The notes under the pieces are model-generated. The model saw only the letters and a program-made list of their open reading frames with translations, had not been told where the DNA came from and did no database searches. A stretch of 36,260 bases of DNA from the IMG/VR virus record IMGVR_UViG_3300037234_000284, positions 1-36,260 of that record; one strand, given 5' to 3'. The translations under genes and the position numbers were made by a program. This DNA is from a virus. Positions 13,316 through 23,437 of the stretch are shown one piece after another (positions within the stretch are counted from its first letter, which is position 1; each line of letters begins with the position of its first letter).

Positions 13316-13703
13316 TTAACAATTCTTTCTGTCTATCTAATTCCGCTTGTATAATTAGTTTTTGTTCTATGGTTGCTACATTTAATTTAAATTCTAAGTC
13401 TATTATATTTTTTCTAATAGTTGCTTTGTCAGCTACACTAAGAGTTTTATTAATCATCTCATCAAACGCATCTCTATCTTTTGCTAAAATAGAAGCTAGT
13501 TGTTCTTTTAATGAAGCGTTTTCATCTTTAAGCAATGCTCTCTCTTTTTTTGAAGACACCCAATTTATAAATGGTTGTAGTATTGTAAAATATAATGTGA
13601 TAGCACCAAGAGCTAATTTAACAAAAAGTGCAATTTGTTCTGCATACTCAGGAGCAAACATAGTGAATACTTGTTGTACTTGTTCTACATTAGTACTATC
13701 CAT
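13308..13703 (-). CDS. Single-pass membrane protein with coiled-coil (131 aa)
   Basis: About 20 polar residues, a hydrophobic segment (24-46, IALFVKLALGAITLYFTILQ in part), then SSKKERALLKDENASLKEQL (about 50-69) and a C-terminal helix of alternating charge. One pass with a long cytoplasmic or external coiled-coil recalls spanin-like or holin-accessory proteins, but the host is Gram-positive-like and no lipobox is present. Its start follows the stop of the upstream gene by one base. Function unknown; a lysis-related or virion membrane role is possible. Confidence 0.6.
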   Translation of the reverse strand: MDSTNVEQVQQVFTMFAPEYAEQIALFVKLALGAITLYFTILQPFINWVSSKKERALLKDENASLKEQLASILAKDRDAFDEMINKTLSVADKATIRKNIIDLEFKLNVATIEQKLIIQAELDRQKELLNV

Positions 13704-14171
13704 CTATAATACCGCCAACATTGCTTTATTATATTTTTCCTCATCTTTTATTAGTTCGCCATTAATAAACTTTAACGCACCTACTTTGCAATACCTTTCT
13801 TCTTCTTCGGTCAACTCACCACGATATATTTTATTAACTAGCATAAATTGTTGTACGTATTCTCCTACTACATGTAAATTAGTTGTAGGTATTCCGTCTA
13901 TGATCAATTCGCTATTCTCTATAATATTATGAGTGTTACCTATAAATGATGGTGAATTTCTAATATCGGTTTTGACAAGTTCATTTTGTGTCATTAAGCC
14001 TAACGCTTTCCTATCACCTAGCAATAATCTAACCTCAGCTTGTAATTGTTTAATCTCTGGTATTTGACTTATACAAAAGAAGCCTGTTTCCTTTTTACCT
14101 TTTTTTGATGTCGAACCGTACACATCAAATTTACACGCATCTTCACATTGTTTAGTATAAGTTTTCTTCAT
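13704..14171 (-). CDS. Hypothetical late protein (155 aa)
   Basis: Begins MKKTYTKQCEDACKFDVYGS and has three cysteines near the N-terminus (C9, C13, C33). A central helical region (IPEIKQLQAEVRLLLGDRKALG) is followed by mixed sequence. It lies between two small membrane proteins in the terminal part of the late operon, where virion accessory or lysis genes are usual. No family recognised. Confidence 0.6.
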   Translation of the reverse strand: MKKTYTKQCEDACKFDVYGSTSKKGKKETGFFCISQIPEIKQLQAEVRLLLGDRKALGLMTQNELVKTDIRNSPSFIGNTHNIIENSELIIDGIPTTNLHVVGEYVQQFMLVNKIYRGELTEEEERYCKVGALKFINGELIKDEEKYNKAMLAVL

Positions 14172-14297
14172 CTATCTCAACTCCTTTATTTTTTTCTTTA
14201 GAAATAGGAGGTATCCTATTATTAGAAATATACAGAATCCCCCCATTGTTATACTAAAATATCTTAACGCTATACTACCTATTGTTACTTGTGTCAT
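14172..14297 (-). CDS. Tiny membrane protein (41 aa)
   Basis: MTQVTIGSIA... with a hydrophobic segment at about 16-34 and a basic tail KKKIKELR. Its ATG shares a base with the TAA of the gene before it, and its TAG ends at 14172, just before the ATG of the next gene (14171), so the three are translationally linked. Size and layout are compatible with a small holin or pinholin; not demonstrable from sequence. Confidence 0.6.
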   Translation of the reverse strand: MTQVTIGSIALRYFSITMGGFCIFLIIGYLLFLKKKIKELR

Positions 14298-14842
14298 TAT
14301 TCTAATTCCAATATAAACCATTCAAACGTTGTATTATATGAGGTAACTAATTGAGTGAATTGTATATTAGTATCACTTGTTATTTTAGCCAGTGCTTCTC
14401 CCCTTGCTATTGAAGATGTTGTACCTGTACCATCAGTTCTAAAACTATAAAACAACATTGATTTATCTCTATTAATTGATGGGATAGTTTCGTTGTCTAA
14501 TCCACTTAATAATAATGGGAACGAACCTGTTTGAATACCTTTTATACCCTCAAATTCGATTACCTCAATATCATAGTCCCATGTTGCACTAGCAATACCT
14601 ATTCTATCTAACTGAACATTGGTAGGAGAGCTTAATTTTGCTGACAGAAATTGATCGCTAACATTACCACTACCAAGATCTAGGATATGGCTTATTCTTA
14701 CTACTGCAATAGTTAAATCTACTGCCGTTGGTATTGTGATGTTTATCGTTGTTGCTACTGTTGGTGCGATTATACCTTGTAGTTTTTGTATGTTCTTAAC
14801 TACGATACCTCCACCTACTGATGTGTTGATTACTTTAGCCAT
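14297..14842 (-). CDS. Virion accessory (fibre-associated) protein (181 aa)
   Basis: Rich in Ser, Thr, Ile and Gly with repeated strand patterns (TVATTINITIPTAVDLTIAV, about 28-47), no Cys, and an acidic C-terminus. This composition is typical of fibre, decoration or receptor-binding proteins. It overlaps the end of the 1560-residue fibre gene by 8 bases, which makes a fibre chaperone or fibre-tip partner likely. No family recognised. Confidence 0.6.
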   Translation of the reverse strand: MAKVINTSVGGGIVVKNIQKLQGIIAPTVATTINITIPTAVDLTIAVVRISHILDLGSGNVSDQFLSAKLSSPTNVQLDRIGIASATWDYDIEVIEFEGIKGIQTGSFPLLLSGLDNETIPSINRDKSMLFYSFRTDGTGTTSSIARGEALAKITSDTNIQFTQLVTSYNTTFEWFILELE

Positions 14843-17800
14843 CTACAACAACCCCTTTTAATATTATTGTTCCTATTATATCTGCGGTCGGTTCACTACG
14901 AGTTAAGAATATTGCTTGACCTGCTACTTCATCTTGTACTCCTTGTGTGAACGGTCTTGCGTTGTTCCATATATCCTCTGTATCGTTGTTAGGTGCAAAT
15001 CCCACTTCATCTCTACCAAGTATTCTATCGTCAGTTATCGTGTAACTCCACTTAGGAGCAAAGTTTACGTTCTCCCACGTCGCTTGAATAAATGTGAATG
15101 AGAAATCTCTATGCAATAAATTAATTCTATCATCCATTTCCTCTAAAGCCTTACCTATTGCATCAACCTTAGCATTGAAATTAGTCGCAACAGCATTTGT
15201 AATCTCGTTATTCAATACACCGTTTTGTTCTAACCACCCATCTTCAAATGAGAATACTTGGTCTAGTTCAGGTAATTCAGTTACTATTGGAGTTTCTAAT
15301 TCGTATCTAAAGTCTACATCTACCGATTGTAAATATGTTTCTACACCTGCACTATCTTGTGTTGCTAAATTACTTGCTAGAGTTGTAATTCTTAATGAGG
15401 ATGATGAACTAGATATAACAACATACAATTCGTCTGCTCCTGTACTACCTGACGTTATTCTTGGAGGATGTGTAACTCCATCTATTACAAGAATTACATT
15501 TGGTAGAGTCGTACTATTGATAGGTGTTGTATAATCTAATAAACCTGATATATCTTTTTCAAAGGAAGTATAAGTTCCTATATTATTAACAAGTGTCCAA
15601 GCAGTTGTATTTTTAACCACATCATTGAAATCTCTATCCGTATTCTTATTATGCACCCAATTATCTAACCATTCTTGACTTGCTTCATCATAGTTGTTTA
15701 GTTCATCTTCTACATTAGGTACGCTTCTTAATGTTATCTCAGGTTTTAATTCGTTAGATTGATATGGTATGTAGTCGGTTGCTACCGTGCCTATCTCTAG
15801 TTGTATATCATAAAATTCTACTGGATTACCTACGTCTATTGAGCCATTTCTTAAATACCTCACGTGTATTCTACTATTACTTGCTGTGTTAAAATTTGTA
15901 GTGAATAACGTGTCATCAGAAGTAACAAATAAAGTTTTCAAAGTAGTTCCATCATCTGTATAAACTTTGACTACTGGTAATGTTGCATCGTCAGCTAAAA
16001 CTCCTTTAACTTGTAATTCATAATTAGTATTAGATTTAACATTCAAAATACTACCATTACCTTTTACGGAAGATGTACCATCAGTTACTCTAATTCTGTT
16101 ATCACTTATTAGAACATTAGTTGCATTTCCTGCTGGTGTCAATATAGAATTATCATTAAAGTTATTTACAATGTCTATTACATTCTTACCATAAGTTATA
16201 AGTGATGGTACGCTGTCTTGTAAGCCGAAGTCTACGTTGTTGATTATTTTAAGTGCTGATTCATCATTTAGTGATGAAAAGTCACCTTGTAATATTACTT
16301 GTCTAAATAGTATAGTTCCACTTCCACCTGTACCAGATGTTTTTTGTTCGTTAAGTGTAATACTTCCAGCAGTTGTAAATACGTGTTTGTCTATTCCTAT
16401 TGTTCCTGCTGTTAATCTACTTATTGGACTTGCACCATTATTTGTTTCAGATGTTAATATATATGTATTATCTAGCGTGTTTTCAACTACATTAGATAAA
16501 ACTGTATATTGTGTACTTGCTATCCAAGTGAATGGGACTGTTTCTATTTGCCCAAAACTACCTCTTATATATTCTACTCCGTTTTGGTCTTCACTTGCTG
16601 CTGATAAAGACCAATTTGCTAAATCATTTGAATTATCCAATAGTTGATTAACCGTATTACCTTTAAAGTTCGCTTTCATTGGTGCGTTTTCTGTTCCTGC
16701 TGGGAATTGGTTTAGTGTTTCTGTGTATGTTGCGTTCGTGCTATATGATGGTGATAGGACTTCTGATTCTAGGATTTCTACTCGTTTGTCTAAACTTACT
16801 ATTGAACATTTTGCTCCATCGAAGTCTACTGTGATTTTAGTTATATCGTTATAGTCTGTACCGATTGCTGGTGTTGTTCCATCTTCTTCAAATGTACTAT
16901 ACGAGTTTGCTTGGTTATCTTTTGATATTGTAATTTGTGAACCATCCATTGTACCTGCGATATTGAATGTATATTTATTACCAGATGTCATATCAAGAAT
17001 ATCATTAGCAACTAAGTCTGCATTTTGTGGATTAGTTGTATCATAAACTACTACGCCATCTGTTGTAATTGCGTTATCAACTTTGCTTGTATCACTTTGA
17101 GCAAATATCGTTGTTCGCATTAAGTCTTGACTTGCTTCACCCTCTGTGAATTCAGTTTCAATTATAAATTCTAGTTTTTCTAAATGGATAAGTGCTCCAC
17201 TTGCTTCTAATAATAATTGCCAATCAGCTTCAACGTCTATAGGGTCAGTTGTTAAGAAATTAATTATTGTAAAGTTGTTGGTACTATCTGATTGTACCGT
17301 TGCTGCACTAATCGTAACTGTTAATGTTCCTACTGGTGCTGCATCTTTTGTGATTATGAAATTAATATCTTCTGCTGTTAAATTAGGATTTGTTGCTGTA
17401 CCACTTATTGTAAATTTATATTTTAATGCTAATTCTAATTCATCTGATTTATTTTTATAAGTTCTAACCGTGTTCGGATCAACGCCATCATTTTGGTCTA
17501 ATAATTCAAATACACTTGTGTTAGTTGATTGTGATGTAGTAGTCCAATTTTCTAAAGTAGGAACAACTGGAATATCAAGAATTTCATCAAATGCTCCTTG
17601 ACCATCATTAATTATTCCCTCACCTTGTCCTCCACCTATTATATCAACTCTTACTTCATTTGGACCACTTTGTATAACTGTTGAATCACCATCGAATATT
17701 ATAGATTTTATGTCTGGGATTCCATTAACTTCTATCCCACTTATTTTATCATCTATGTTTGATTGTAATAAATCTAATGATGATTGTAAATCTTCAACAT

Positions 17801-19517
17801 CACTAATCTGTATATCTAAATAATCTTTTGCTAATTGTGCTGTAGTTGTTTCAAATTGATTTGTAGTTGAGTTCCAAAATGCTAAATCATCTGTAGCGTT
17901 ATCTTGAATAAATGCTACTTGTTGTTCTGTACCTATTAAACCTAATCTCCACTTTTTGTCAGTAGAGTTAAAATATTTTAGATGTGCATTAGTTGTTAGT
18001 TGTTCCCATTCAACCGCTAAGTCTAAACTATCAGATATATTACCTAAACCGAATAACGGTATTAAGTCCTCAAATTCAACTGTAGATACTTCACCTCTAA
18101 TTTTATCTCCTAATACTAACAAGTCACCCTCGATTGTTAAATCTTGTCTTACAATTAAATCATTTACTATATCTACTTGACTGTTGAAAGTCCAAGCAGC
18201 ACTAATCGTTTCTTCTACATCTTCTAGTAATATTTGACTTACACCGATTCCGCAATCTTTCATATTACCATCTGATTGTTGGCATACTAAATTATCTTCA
18301 ACAGGATTAGATATTTTATCTGCTTTTTGTTCTAATGCTTGGCTGGTAGATAACTGCCACGTACTTAATGTATTAGAATCATCTTCTATTTGAGCAGTTG
18401 CCACAGTTCCGATTACTCCATTAACTTGTGTTAAAGTGTATATTTGTTCATCATCAGCAAGATTAATAGTAAATTCAATTACCGAATTTAATTTTGATTG
18501 GTTATTAAATTCTGGTGATGTGAAATGTAGTACCGCTCCTGTATGGAATGGGTCTGCTGATATTCCGTTTATATCACTATAAATATAGTAAAGCGTTCTA
18601 ACATCAAACGGACTACCATCTGTTTTAGCTTTTATACCTTGTGTAAACGTTGTATCATTTCTAGTACCATCTACACTACCAAATCCAACGGGATACGCAC
18701 TTTGAAAAGCGTTCTCCCAAACACCACTTGCTTGTATAGTGTAATCAACCTCAAATGGATTGTCTTTATCAAAATCAGAATCATCGGTATTATCAACTGT
18801 TCGAGTAACTATTGAACTTTCTTCACCACCACCAAATGCAAATTGAGGTGTAATTCCTGAATCTCCATTTGTTGGATAACCTTTAAACGATGTTGTTCCT
18901 CCGATAAGGTCTATTATGTGTTGGTCGTATTGAGCCGTTGATATTTTATGTTCACCTTGCCCTGTTCCACTCGTTTGATCTAATGTGAAATAATTTGTTT
19001 CTTCAAGGTCGGTTCCTGTTAAATCAGAAGTTAGTCTATCTCGCTTCTGTGCAAGTTGTTGTTCTATATCTGATTTATCATCAGGACTTAATGAACGTCT
19101 TTGTTGAACGTTAGAAGCCTTTACAGCGATACTAACTAAGTCCATTGCAGTAACTATGCTATCATCTTCTATCAATGTGAAAAACGTTGTTTCTGTTAAT
19201 CCTGCAGCAGCATCGTTAGCTGCTATACCTGAAATGTTTTCACTTACAACTTCTTCATATAAATATAATGTTTGTGGTTCTCCATCTACGTCTGTTTCAA
19301 TGCTCCCAACATCTCTTAAATCTAATCTTTCTTCACTTCCATCAGGTAATAAGAAACTACCATATGAACTGTATTCAGTTGGTTTGAACGGCGCTTGTAC
19401 TTGAAATGTGTATGTTCCATTTGAAAATCCTACCAAATCTTCGCCATTATCAAAACTAATAGTACCGTTTGCTCTATATTGTACTATCCTTAATGCTGTT
19501 AAACTTGTATCAGCCAT
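14835..19517 (-). CDS. Large tail fibre / receptor-binding protein (1560 aa)
   Basis: The largest gene of the window. The sequence is Asp/Asn/Ser/Thr/Gly-rich and strand-rich, with almost no Cys. Features seen: a central segment like that of trimeric fibres (VDIVNDLIVRQDLTIEGDLL, about residues 450-470), short heptad-like stretches, and a C-terminal module with YDIQLEIGTVATDYIPYQSN, a motif common near carbohydrate-binding domains of Gram-positive phage fibres. The end (residues about 1480-1560) carries AIFLTRSEPT-like strands. It should form the adsorption apparatus. No peptidase, lysozyme or amidase motif was recognised in it. It sits between the 59-residue membrane protein and the 181-residue accessory protein, with short overlaps. 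Confidence 0.7.
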   Translation of the reverse strand: MADTSLTALRIVQYRANGTISFDNGEDLVGFSNGTYTFQVQAPFKPTEYSSYGSFLLPDGSEERLDLRDVGSIETDVDGEPQTLYLYEEVVSENISGIAANDAAAGLTETTFFTLIEDDSIVTAMDLVSIAVKASNVQQRRSLSPDDKSDIEQQLAQKRDRLTSDLTGTDLEETNYFTLDQTSGTGQGEHKISTAQYDQHIIDLIGGTTSFKGYPTNGDSGITPQFAFGGGEESSIVTRTVDNTDDSDFDKDNPFEVDYTIQASGVWENAFQSAYPVGFGSVDGTRNDTTFTQGIKAKTDGSPFDVRTLYYIYSDINGISADPFHTGAVLHFTSPEFNNQSKLNSVIEFTINLADDEQIYTLTQVNGVIGTVATAQIEDDSNTLSTWQLSTSQALEQKADKISNPVEDNLVCQQSDGNMKDCGIGVSQILLEDVEETISAAWTFNSQVDIVNDLIVRQDLTIEGDLLVLGDKIRGEVSTVEFEDLIPLFGLGNISDSLDLAVEWEQLTTNAHLKYFNSTDKKWRLGLIGTEQQVAFIQDNATDDLAFWNSTTNQFETTTAQLAKDYLDIQISDVEDLQSSLDLLQSNIDDKISGIEVNGIPDIKSIIFDGDSTVIQSGPNEVRVDIIGGGQGEGIINDGQGAFDEILDIPVVPTLENWTTTSQSTNTSVFELLDQNDGVDPNTVRTYKNKSDELELALKYKFTISGTATNPNLTAEDINFIITKDAAPVGTLTVTISAATVQSDSTNNFTIINFLTTDPIDVEADWQLLLEASGALIHLEKLEFIIETEFTEGEASQDLMRTTIFAQSDTSKVDNAITTDGVVVYDTTNPQNADLVANDILDMTSGNKYTFNIAGTMDGSQITISKDNQANSYSTFEEDGTTPAIGTDYNDITKITVDFDGAKCSIVSLDKRVEILESEVLSPSYSTNATYTETLNQFPAGTENAPMKANFKGNTVNQLLDNSNDLANWSLSAASEDQNGVEYIRGSFGQIETVPFTWIASTQYTVLSNVVENTLDNTYILTSETNNGASPISRLTAGTIGIDKHVFTTAGSITLNEQKTSGTGGSGTILFRQVILQGDFSSLNDESALKIINNVDFGLQDSVPSLITYGKNVIDIVNNFNDNSILTPAGNATNVLISDNRIRVTDGTSSVKGNGSILNVKSNTNYELQVKGVLADDATLPVVKVYTDDGTTLKTLFVTSDDTLFTTNFNTASNSRIHVRYLRNGSIDVGNPVEFYDIQLEIGTVATDYIPYQSNELKPEITLRSVPNVEDELNNYDEASQEWLDNWVHNKNTDRDFNDVVKNTTAWTLVNNIGTYTSFEKDISGLLDYTTPINSTTLPNVILVIDGVTHPPRITSGSTGADELYVVISSSSSSLRITTLASNLATQDSAGVETYLQSVDVDFRYELETPIVTELPELDQVFSFEDGWLEQNGVLNNEITNAVATNFNAKVDAIGKALEEMDDRINLLHRDFSFTFIQATWENVNFAPKWSYTITDDRILGRDEVGFAPNNDTEDIWNNARPFTQGVQDEVAGQAIFLTRSEPTADIIGTIILKGVVVDG

Positions 19518-19696
19518 TATTTAACAACTCCTTTCGTTGCTTTTATTATTAACAAGAGTATCGCTGTAATTATATAAAGTATACTAATTGTTATTAATTC
19601 ATTTATAAAATATTCTCCAGTTCCCCATATATCTTTGTAATGATATAATCGTGCTGTTATCAAAATAACGTATATTGTATTTAAGTAATTAAACAT
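19517..19696 (-). CDS. Small two-pass membrane protein between tail genes (59 aa)
   Basis: MFNYLNTIYVILITARLYHY, then KDIWGTGEYFINE and a second hydrophobic stretch (about 34-52), ending KATKGVVK. Its ATG shares a base with the TAA of the 821-residue tail gene, and its TAA shares a base with the ATG of the fibre gene, so it is exactly threaded between the two. GGAGG precedes the start. A membrane protein at this place is unusual: it may be a holin-like protein or a virion-associated membrane component. Confidence 0.65.
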   Translation of the reverse strand: MFNYLNTIYVILITARLYHYKDIWGTGEYFINELITISILYIITAILLLIIKATKGVVK

Positions 19697-22161
19697 TAAA
19701 TTTCCTCCGTATCTATTCTTTCTTTGAATCTCGCAAAAACAACTCCTCTATGCGTTCGGAAACTACCATCCAACTTACGTTGATTAACAGCCATATAGAC
19801 GTTATCATTTTCATCTGCTATTATCCAACTTTCCCCTGAAACGTTGTTATCTAATAATAATGTTCCATTAGATACGCTCCAATCACCAGCAGTACCGATA
19901 ACATCTTTAACTTTGTCATCGTACGTATCGTATCTACTACTACATCTACTAGCAAATAGTTCTGGGAATACACCATTTCTGAATTGAACAAAGAAGTTAT
20001 TTTCAAAGAATTTAGGATAGAAAACTATTGTTTCACTATCTACTGGCAAAATATGAACTGCATATGTAAGAGCTTCTATTTCACTAGAGTTCAAATACCA
20101 CACTAAATCAGTTAATTGCACTGTAACATCTGTTATTGGAGTGTTAATCAATGGGTAAGTGTCTTTGTCAACTGTGTAACCATGAGCGAAGTCTATATCT
20201 AAATTTACTAACTCACCATTTTTATCTGTATATCTAAATCCTCTTAATGTTTGTTTGCCATTTATCTCTATTAATTCATCCCCTGCTATAGTGGCATTGT
20301 CAAATTCATAATATAAGTTAAGACAATTTAGTCCTCCCCAACTTTGAATGGGTTTTGCTATTCTTTGAGTACCACTTAACGTGTCAGAAACACCAGTTTC
20401 TGGATCTTCGTTTAGTTCTATCTCACTCGAAAATAATATAGCACCCAATGGAGCAACATCATTTGAAGTTGTTGGATTTTGTTCTAAAGTATTTAATATA
20501 ACATCTAATCCTTTATCGTTTAAAGCTGTAACATCTTCACTAGCGAATGATACTACATCTGCATAAATATACTCTCTAAAATATTCATTTCTCTTTTGCT
20601 GTCTATCACTACTAGCTATACTAAATAATTCCAACTTAGAATCTATTTCTATTCTATCCGAAACTTTATTATCATTCTTCGTCCATGTATAATTTACTGT
20701 GTAATCATATATATTTACTAGTAACTGTATTTCAGTTAAAATATAATTGTCTGCAGTATAGTAATTCAATTCATATAATGTTGATAAGTCGGTAACAGTT
20801 ACTGCAGTAGCTATTTTTACATTAGATTTCTTTTGCAAAGTACTAAACATACTTCTTAACAATCTGTTTGGTGCTACAAAGTTTGCCGATTGATTGTAAG
20901 ATTTAGACCCTGTTTTTGTAACATCGTCACTAGGTAATCTTTCAGTTCTAAATCTTGCGTTAAACTCAGGTGTATATATTAGGTTGAATTCTAATTCATA
21001 AAATTCTTGTTGCACATATTCCGATAAAGCCTTGTCGGCAGCATCGTTAAGTGTATCTCCTTGACTTATGAACAACCGTGTTAAAGCACTTTTGATGATT
21101 CTTTCAATTACTGTATCTTGGTTAAAGATACCTACTTGTCTAAAAAACCCCTCTATACGTCTTGATTTGAAGTCATATATTAATGCATTACTTTTATAAA
21201 ATCCTAGTTGATTATCTGGGAATATTGCATCTTCTATATATGTTTTAAATACACCAGTTTCTACATAATAGTCTGTTGTAAATAATACAATAGTTCCCAA
21301 CGTTTCTGTTGGCACTCTTTGTTGTATTATTACTTTTCTATATTTTGGCAATTCTGATTCTAAAAACGCATTAGCAGAAGTGAAAAATCCCTCGTCACTT
21401 CTCAAACCTTTAAATTCATCTAATGCTGGATCAAATATTGCACCCCCAAGGGTAGAGGTAGTATTAACCATATTAGAAGCATCGGCATCGTAGTTAGTTG
21501 CGTACTCGTTAATATTTGCGTCTTGTGATTTGAAAACTGTATCATCGTCTAAATCCACTTTGTTAAGTTTTTGGTTATAGAAACTAATATCTAGTTCATC
21601 TGTACCATTATTAGCTCTTAATACAGGGAACGCACCAGCTTCATCAAACACCATTATTAAACACTCTCTATGGTTAAGGTTATTAAATATTATATCTGGT
21701 GCGATATGTTCATCAAGCACGTTCAGATTAGAACTTAAATTATATAACCTAGTAGTCAATAAATCGGCATCTTGAACAAATGGATTAGTAAGTCTTAACT
21801 CTACAACAATATCCCTTAAAGTTCTAACCCCATTTGCTAAAAACTGTCTACTAATATTTGTACTCTTTTCTAATTTTGAAACTCTTTCAATACAACTTAT
21901 ATCATGGGTAGTTGTCTTTGTTATAAAACTAAATATATCGACTTCATCTGCTTGTAATAAAAACGTATCGCTTATGGTATTATCATCTTCATCAATAATT
22001 TCTATTTCAACATTCGTGTATCTTGTAAAAGGAATTTGTAAGTCGGAATCATTAATGAAAAAAGATAAACTATTATGTTCTAACCCTTTTATGCGATTAT
22101 AATTAACACCCTCAACATCATAAGAAACGTTGTCTATTTTTAAATTTACACTTCCCATCAT
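19696..22161 (-). CDS. Tail / baseplate-type structural protein (821 aa)
   Basis: The N-terminal region (MMGSVNLKIDNVSYDVEGVN, then strands through about residue 150) resembles the beta-domain start of tail-associated or baseplate proteins of Gram-positive phages. The rest is a long mixed region with repeated NYT/DVT strands and the conserved-looking end SWIIADENDNVYMAVNQRKL, FRTHRGVVFARFKER. No tape-measure-like helices are present. By position (after connector and tail-tube-like genes, before the fibre) it should be the tail hub or tail tip. Exact class uncertain. Confidence 0.6.
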   Translation of the reverse strand: MMGSVNLKIDNVSYDVEGVNYNRIKGLEHNSLSFFINDSDLQIPFTRYTNVEIEIIDEDDNTISDTFLLQADEVDIFSFITKTTTHDISCIERVSKLEKSTNISRQFLANGVRTLRDIVVELRLTNPFVQDADLLTTRLYNLSSNLNVLDEHIAPDIIFNNLNHRECLIMVFDEAGAFPVLRANNGTDELDISFYNQKLNKVDLDDDTVFKSQDANINEYATNYDADASNMVNTTSTLGGAIFDPALDEFKGLRSDEGFFTSANAFLESELPKYRKVIIQQRVPTETLGTIVLFTTDYYVETGVFKTYIEDAIFPDNQLGFYKSNALIYDFKSRRIEGFFRQVGIFNQDTVIERIIKSALTRLFISQGDTLNDAADKALSEYVQQEFYELEFNLIYTPEFNARFRTERLPSDDVTKTGSKSYNQSANFVAPNRLLRSMFSTLQKKSNVKIATAVTVTDLSTLYELNYYTADNYILTEIQLLVNIYDYTVNYTWTKNDNKVSDRIEIDSKLELFSIASSDRQQKRNEYFREYIYADVVSFASEDVTALNDKGLDVILNTLEQNPTTSNDVAPLGAILFSSEIELNEDPETGVSDTLSGTQRIAKPIQSWGGLNCLNLYYEFDNATIAGDELIEINGKQTLRGFRYTDKNGELVNLDIDFAHGYTVDKDTYPLINTPITDVTVQLTDLVWYLNSSEIEALTYAVHILPVDSETIVFYPKFFENNFFVQFRNGVFPELFASRCSSRYDTYDDKVKDVIGTAGDWSVSNGTLLLDNNVSGESWIIADENDNVYMAVNQRKLDGSFRTHRGVVFARFKERIDTEEI

Positions 22162-22541
22162 CTTCCTCCATTGACGTAATCCCCACTCCTAAACAATTGC
22201 CTTTGTGCGTTTATCATAGAATTGTTATTGATTGTGTTAAATTCATATATCGCCTTACCAGTTCCGATAGGATCAATTAATCCTTTAACCGTTGCTATGT
22301 TAGCCTGTATTCTATTTTGTCTATCATAATTACCACTTCTAAGCCCTGATGTACTAATAGCATAATCTACTACTCTTTTTACAAACGTATATACTACAGC
22401 AGCCTTTGCAGCTAACACTATCCCATTCTTTTTCGATACAGCTACATCGTTAGGAATTATACTTTCAGCAACTTCGTTTTGTGATAATTCTTGTGTTTGC
22501 GCTGTAGGGTCTATTACCACTCTTATTCTATACTCAGGCAT
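22158..22541 (-). CDS. Small virion protein (127 aa)
   Basis: MPEYRIRVVIDPTAQTQELS..., then an Ala/Val-rich helix (GIVLAAKAAVVYTFVKRVVD, about 41-60) and QRQLFRSGDYVNGGR at the C-terminus. It overlaps the genes before (8 bases) and after (4 bases). It may occupy the place where long-tailed phages keep the tail assembly chaperones and tape measure, but shows neither a frameshift site nor long coiled-coils. Function unknown. Confidence 0.5.
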   Translation of the reverse strand: MPEYRIRVVIDPTAQTQELSQNEVAESIIPNDVAVSKKNGIVLAAKAAVVYTFVKRVVDYAISTSGLRSGNYDRQNRIQANIATVKGLIDPIGTGKAIYEFNTINNNSMINAQRQLFRSGDYVNGGR

Positions 22542-23433
22542 TATACATCGTCCCTTTCAACTTGATAGATTCTGATTCGTTCGCTTGATTTGTTATTTGT
22601 AAATAGACTTGATAAGTAAGTTTATCTCCTGTTGGTGCATAAGGTTTAGTAATCCTTAAATCATAAACAGTTGTTATTGGTTGTGGTGTATTGTCAGAAA
22701 CTTTACCCTTTCCTCTATCATATAAATCTTGGTGCATCAATAATTCTTCTTGGAAAACTATCTCGAACTCTCCTAGATATGTAGCTGTTTCTGGTATGTT
22801 GTTAGCATGCGATTCATCGTAGGTGTGTTTAGGTTTAAATGTAGGTGTCTCATTGAATTGTTTTGTTATAACATTAAGTACAGTATATTCGTAAGCGTTT
22901 AGTGCGTTTAAATTTTGCAATTCCCATACCTCGTCATCGCCAAACCTTATTCCTATACCACTCACTATAGTAATTCCCATGCTCATTAATATTCTTTTAT
23001 AACCTGCTAACGGTCTTATTTCTCCACTCCTAGATATTGATGTGGCTCTTGCCTTGCAATGATAAAATTCATTATTTGCAACAACCGTAAATTTTGAAGT
23101 ATCTAGTTCTAACCTTAATTCTTCTACTGCAGCTTTTTGACTTAAAAAATCCTCATCATCATCATCAAGTCCTGTAAAACCAAATTCCAGCTCTATGTTC
23201 CATGTAGTTTTATCTATATCTTTTATTCCTGCAGGTGTCCCCTCGAAATTTAAAGCACAAGGAGTATATTCTATAATATCTCTAGTGTTAGGATTTATTA
23301 TATTCTCTTGAAAATACTGCAGTCTTTCGGCATCCGTTTTTATATCTATAGCAACATTGAAAACTTGATTTTCACTATTACCATCTAATATGCCAATTAT
23401 ATATTTACCTATAGCATCTTTTACAGTCGCCAT
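22534..23433 (-). CDS. Tail tube / major tail-type protein (299 aa)
   Basis: Begins MATVKDAIGKYIIGILDGNS, has an acidic DDDDEDF loop (about 95-101), a hydrophobic strand ILMSMGITIVSGIGIRF (about 146-162), and a C-terminal strand-rich half (TYLGEFEIVFQEELLM, LTYQVYLQITNQ). Strand content, absence of Cys clusters and position right after the neck proteins suggest the tube or a large tail component. The C-terminal ~80 residues could be an Ig-like domain. Assigned from position more than from motif. Confidence 0.5.
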   Translation of the reverse strand: MATVKDAIGKYIIGILDGNSENQVFNVAIDIKTDAERLQYFQENIINPNTRDIIEYTPCALNFEGTPAGIKDIDKTTWNIELEFGFTGLDDDDEDFLSQKAAVEELRLELDTSKFTVVANNEFYHCKARATSISRSGEIRPLAGYKRILMSMGITIVSGIGIRFGDDEVWELQNLNALNAYEYTVLNVITKQFNETPTFKPKHTYDESHANNIPETATYLGEFEIVFQEELLMHQDLYDRGKGKVSDNTPQPITTVYDLRITKPYAPTGDKLTYQVYLQITNQANESESIKLKGTMYNA

Positions 23434-23437
23434 ATAA

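Noticed and set aside
22158-22541. Tail-assembly chaperone with programmed frameshift
   Set aside because: No slippery heptamer with a second overlapping frame and no tape-measure gene downstream.
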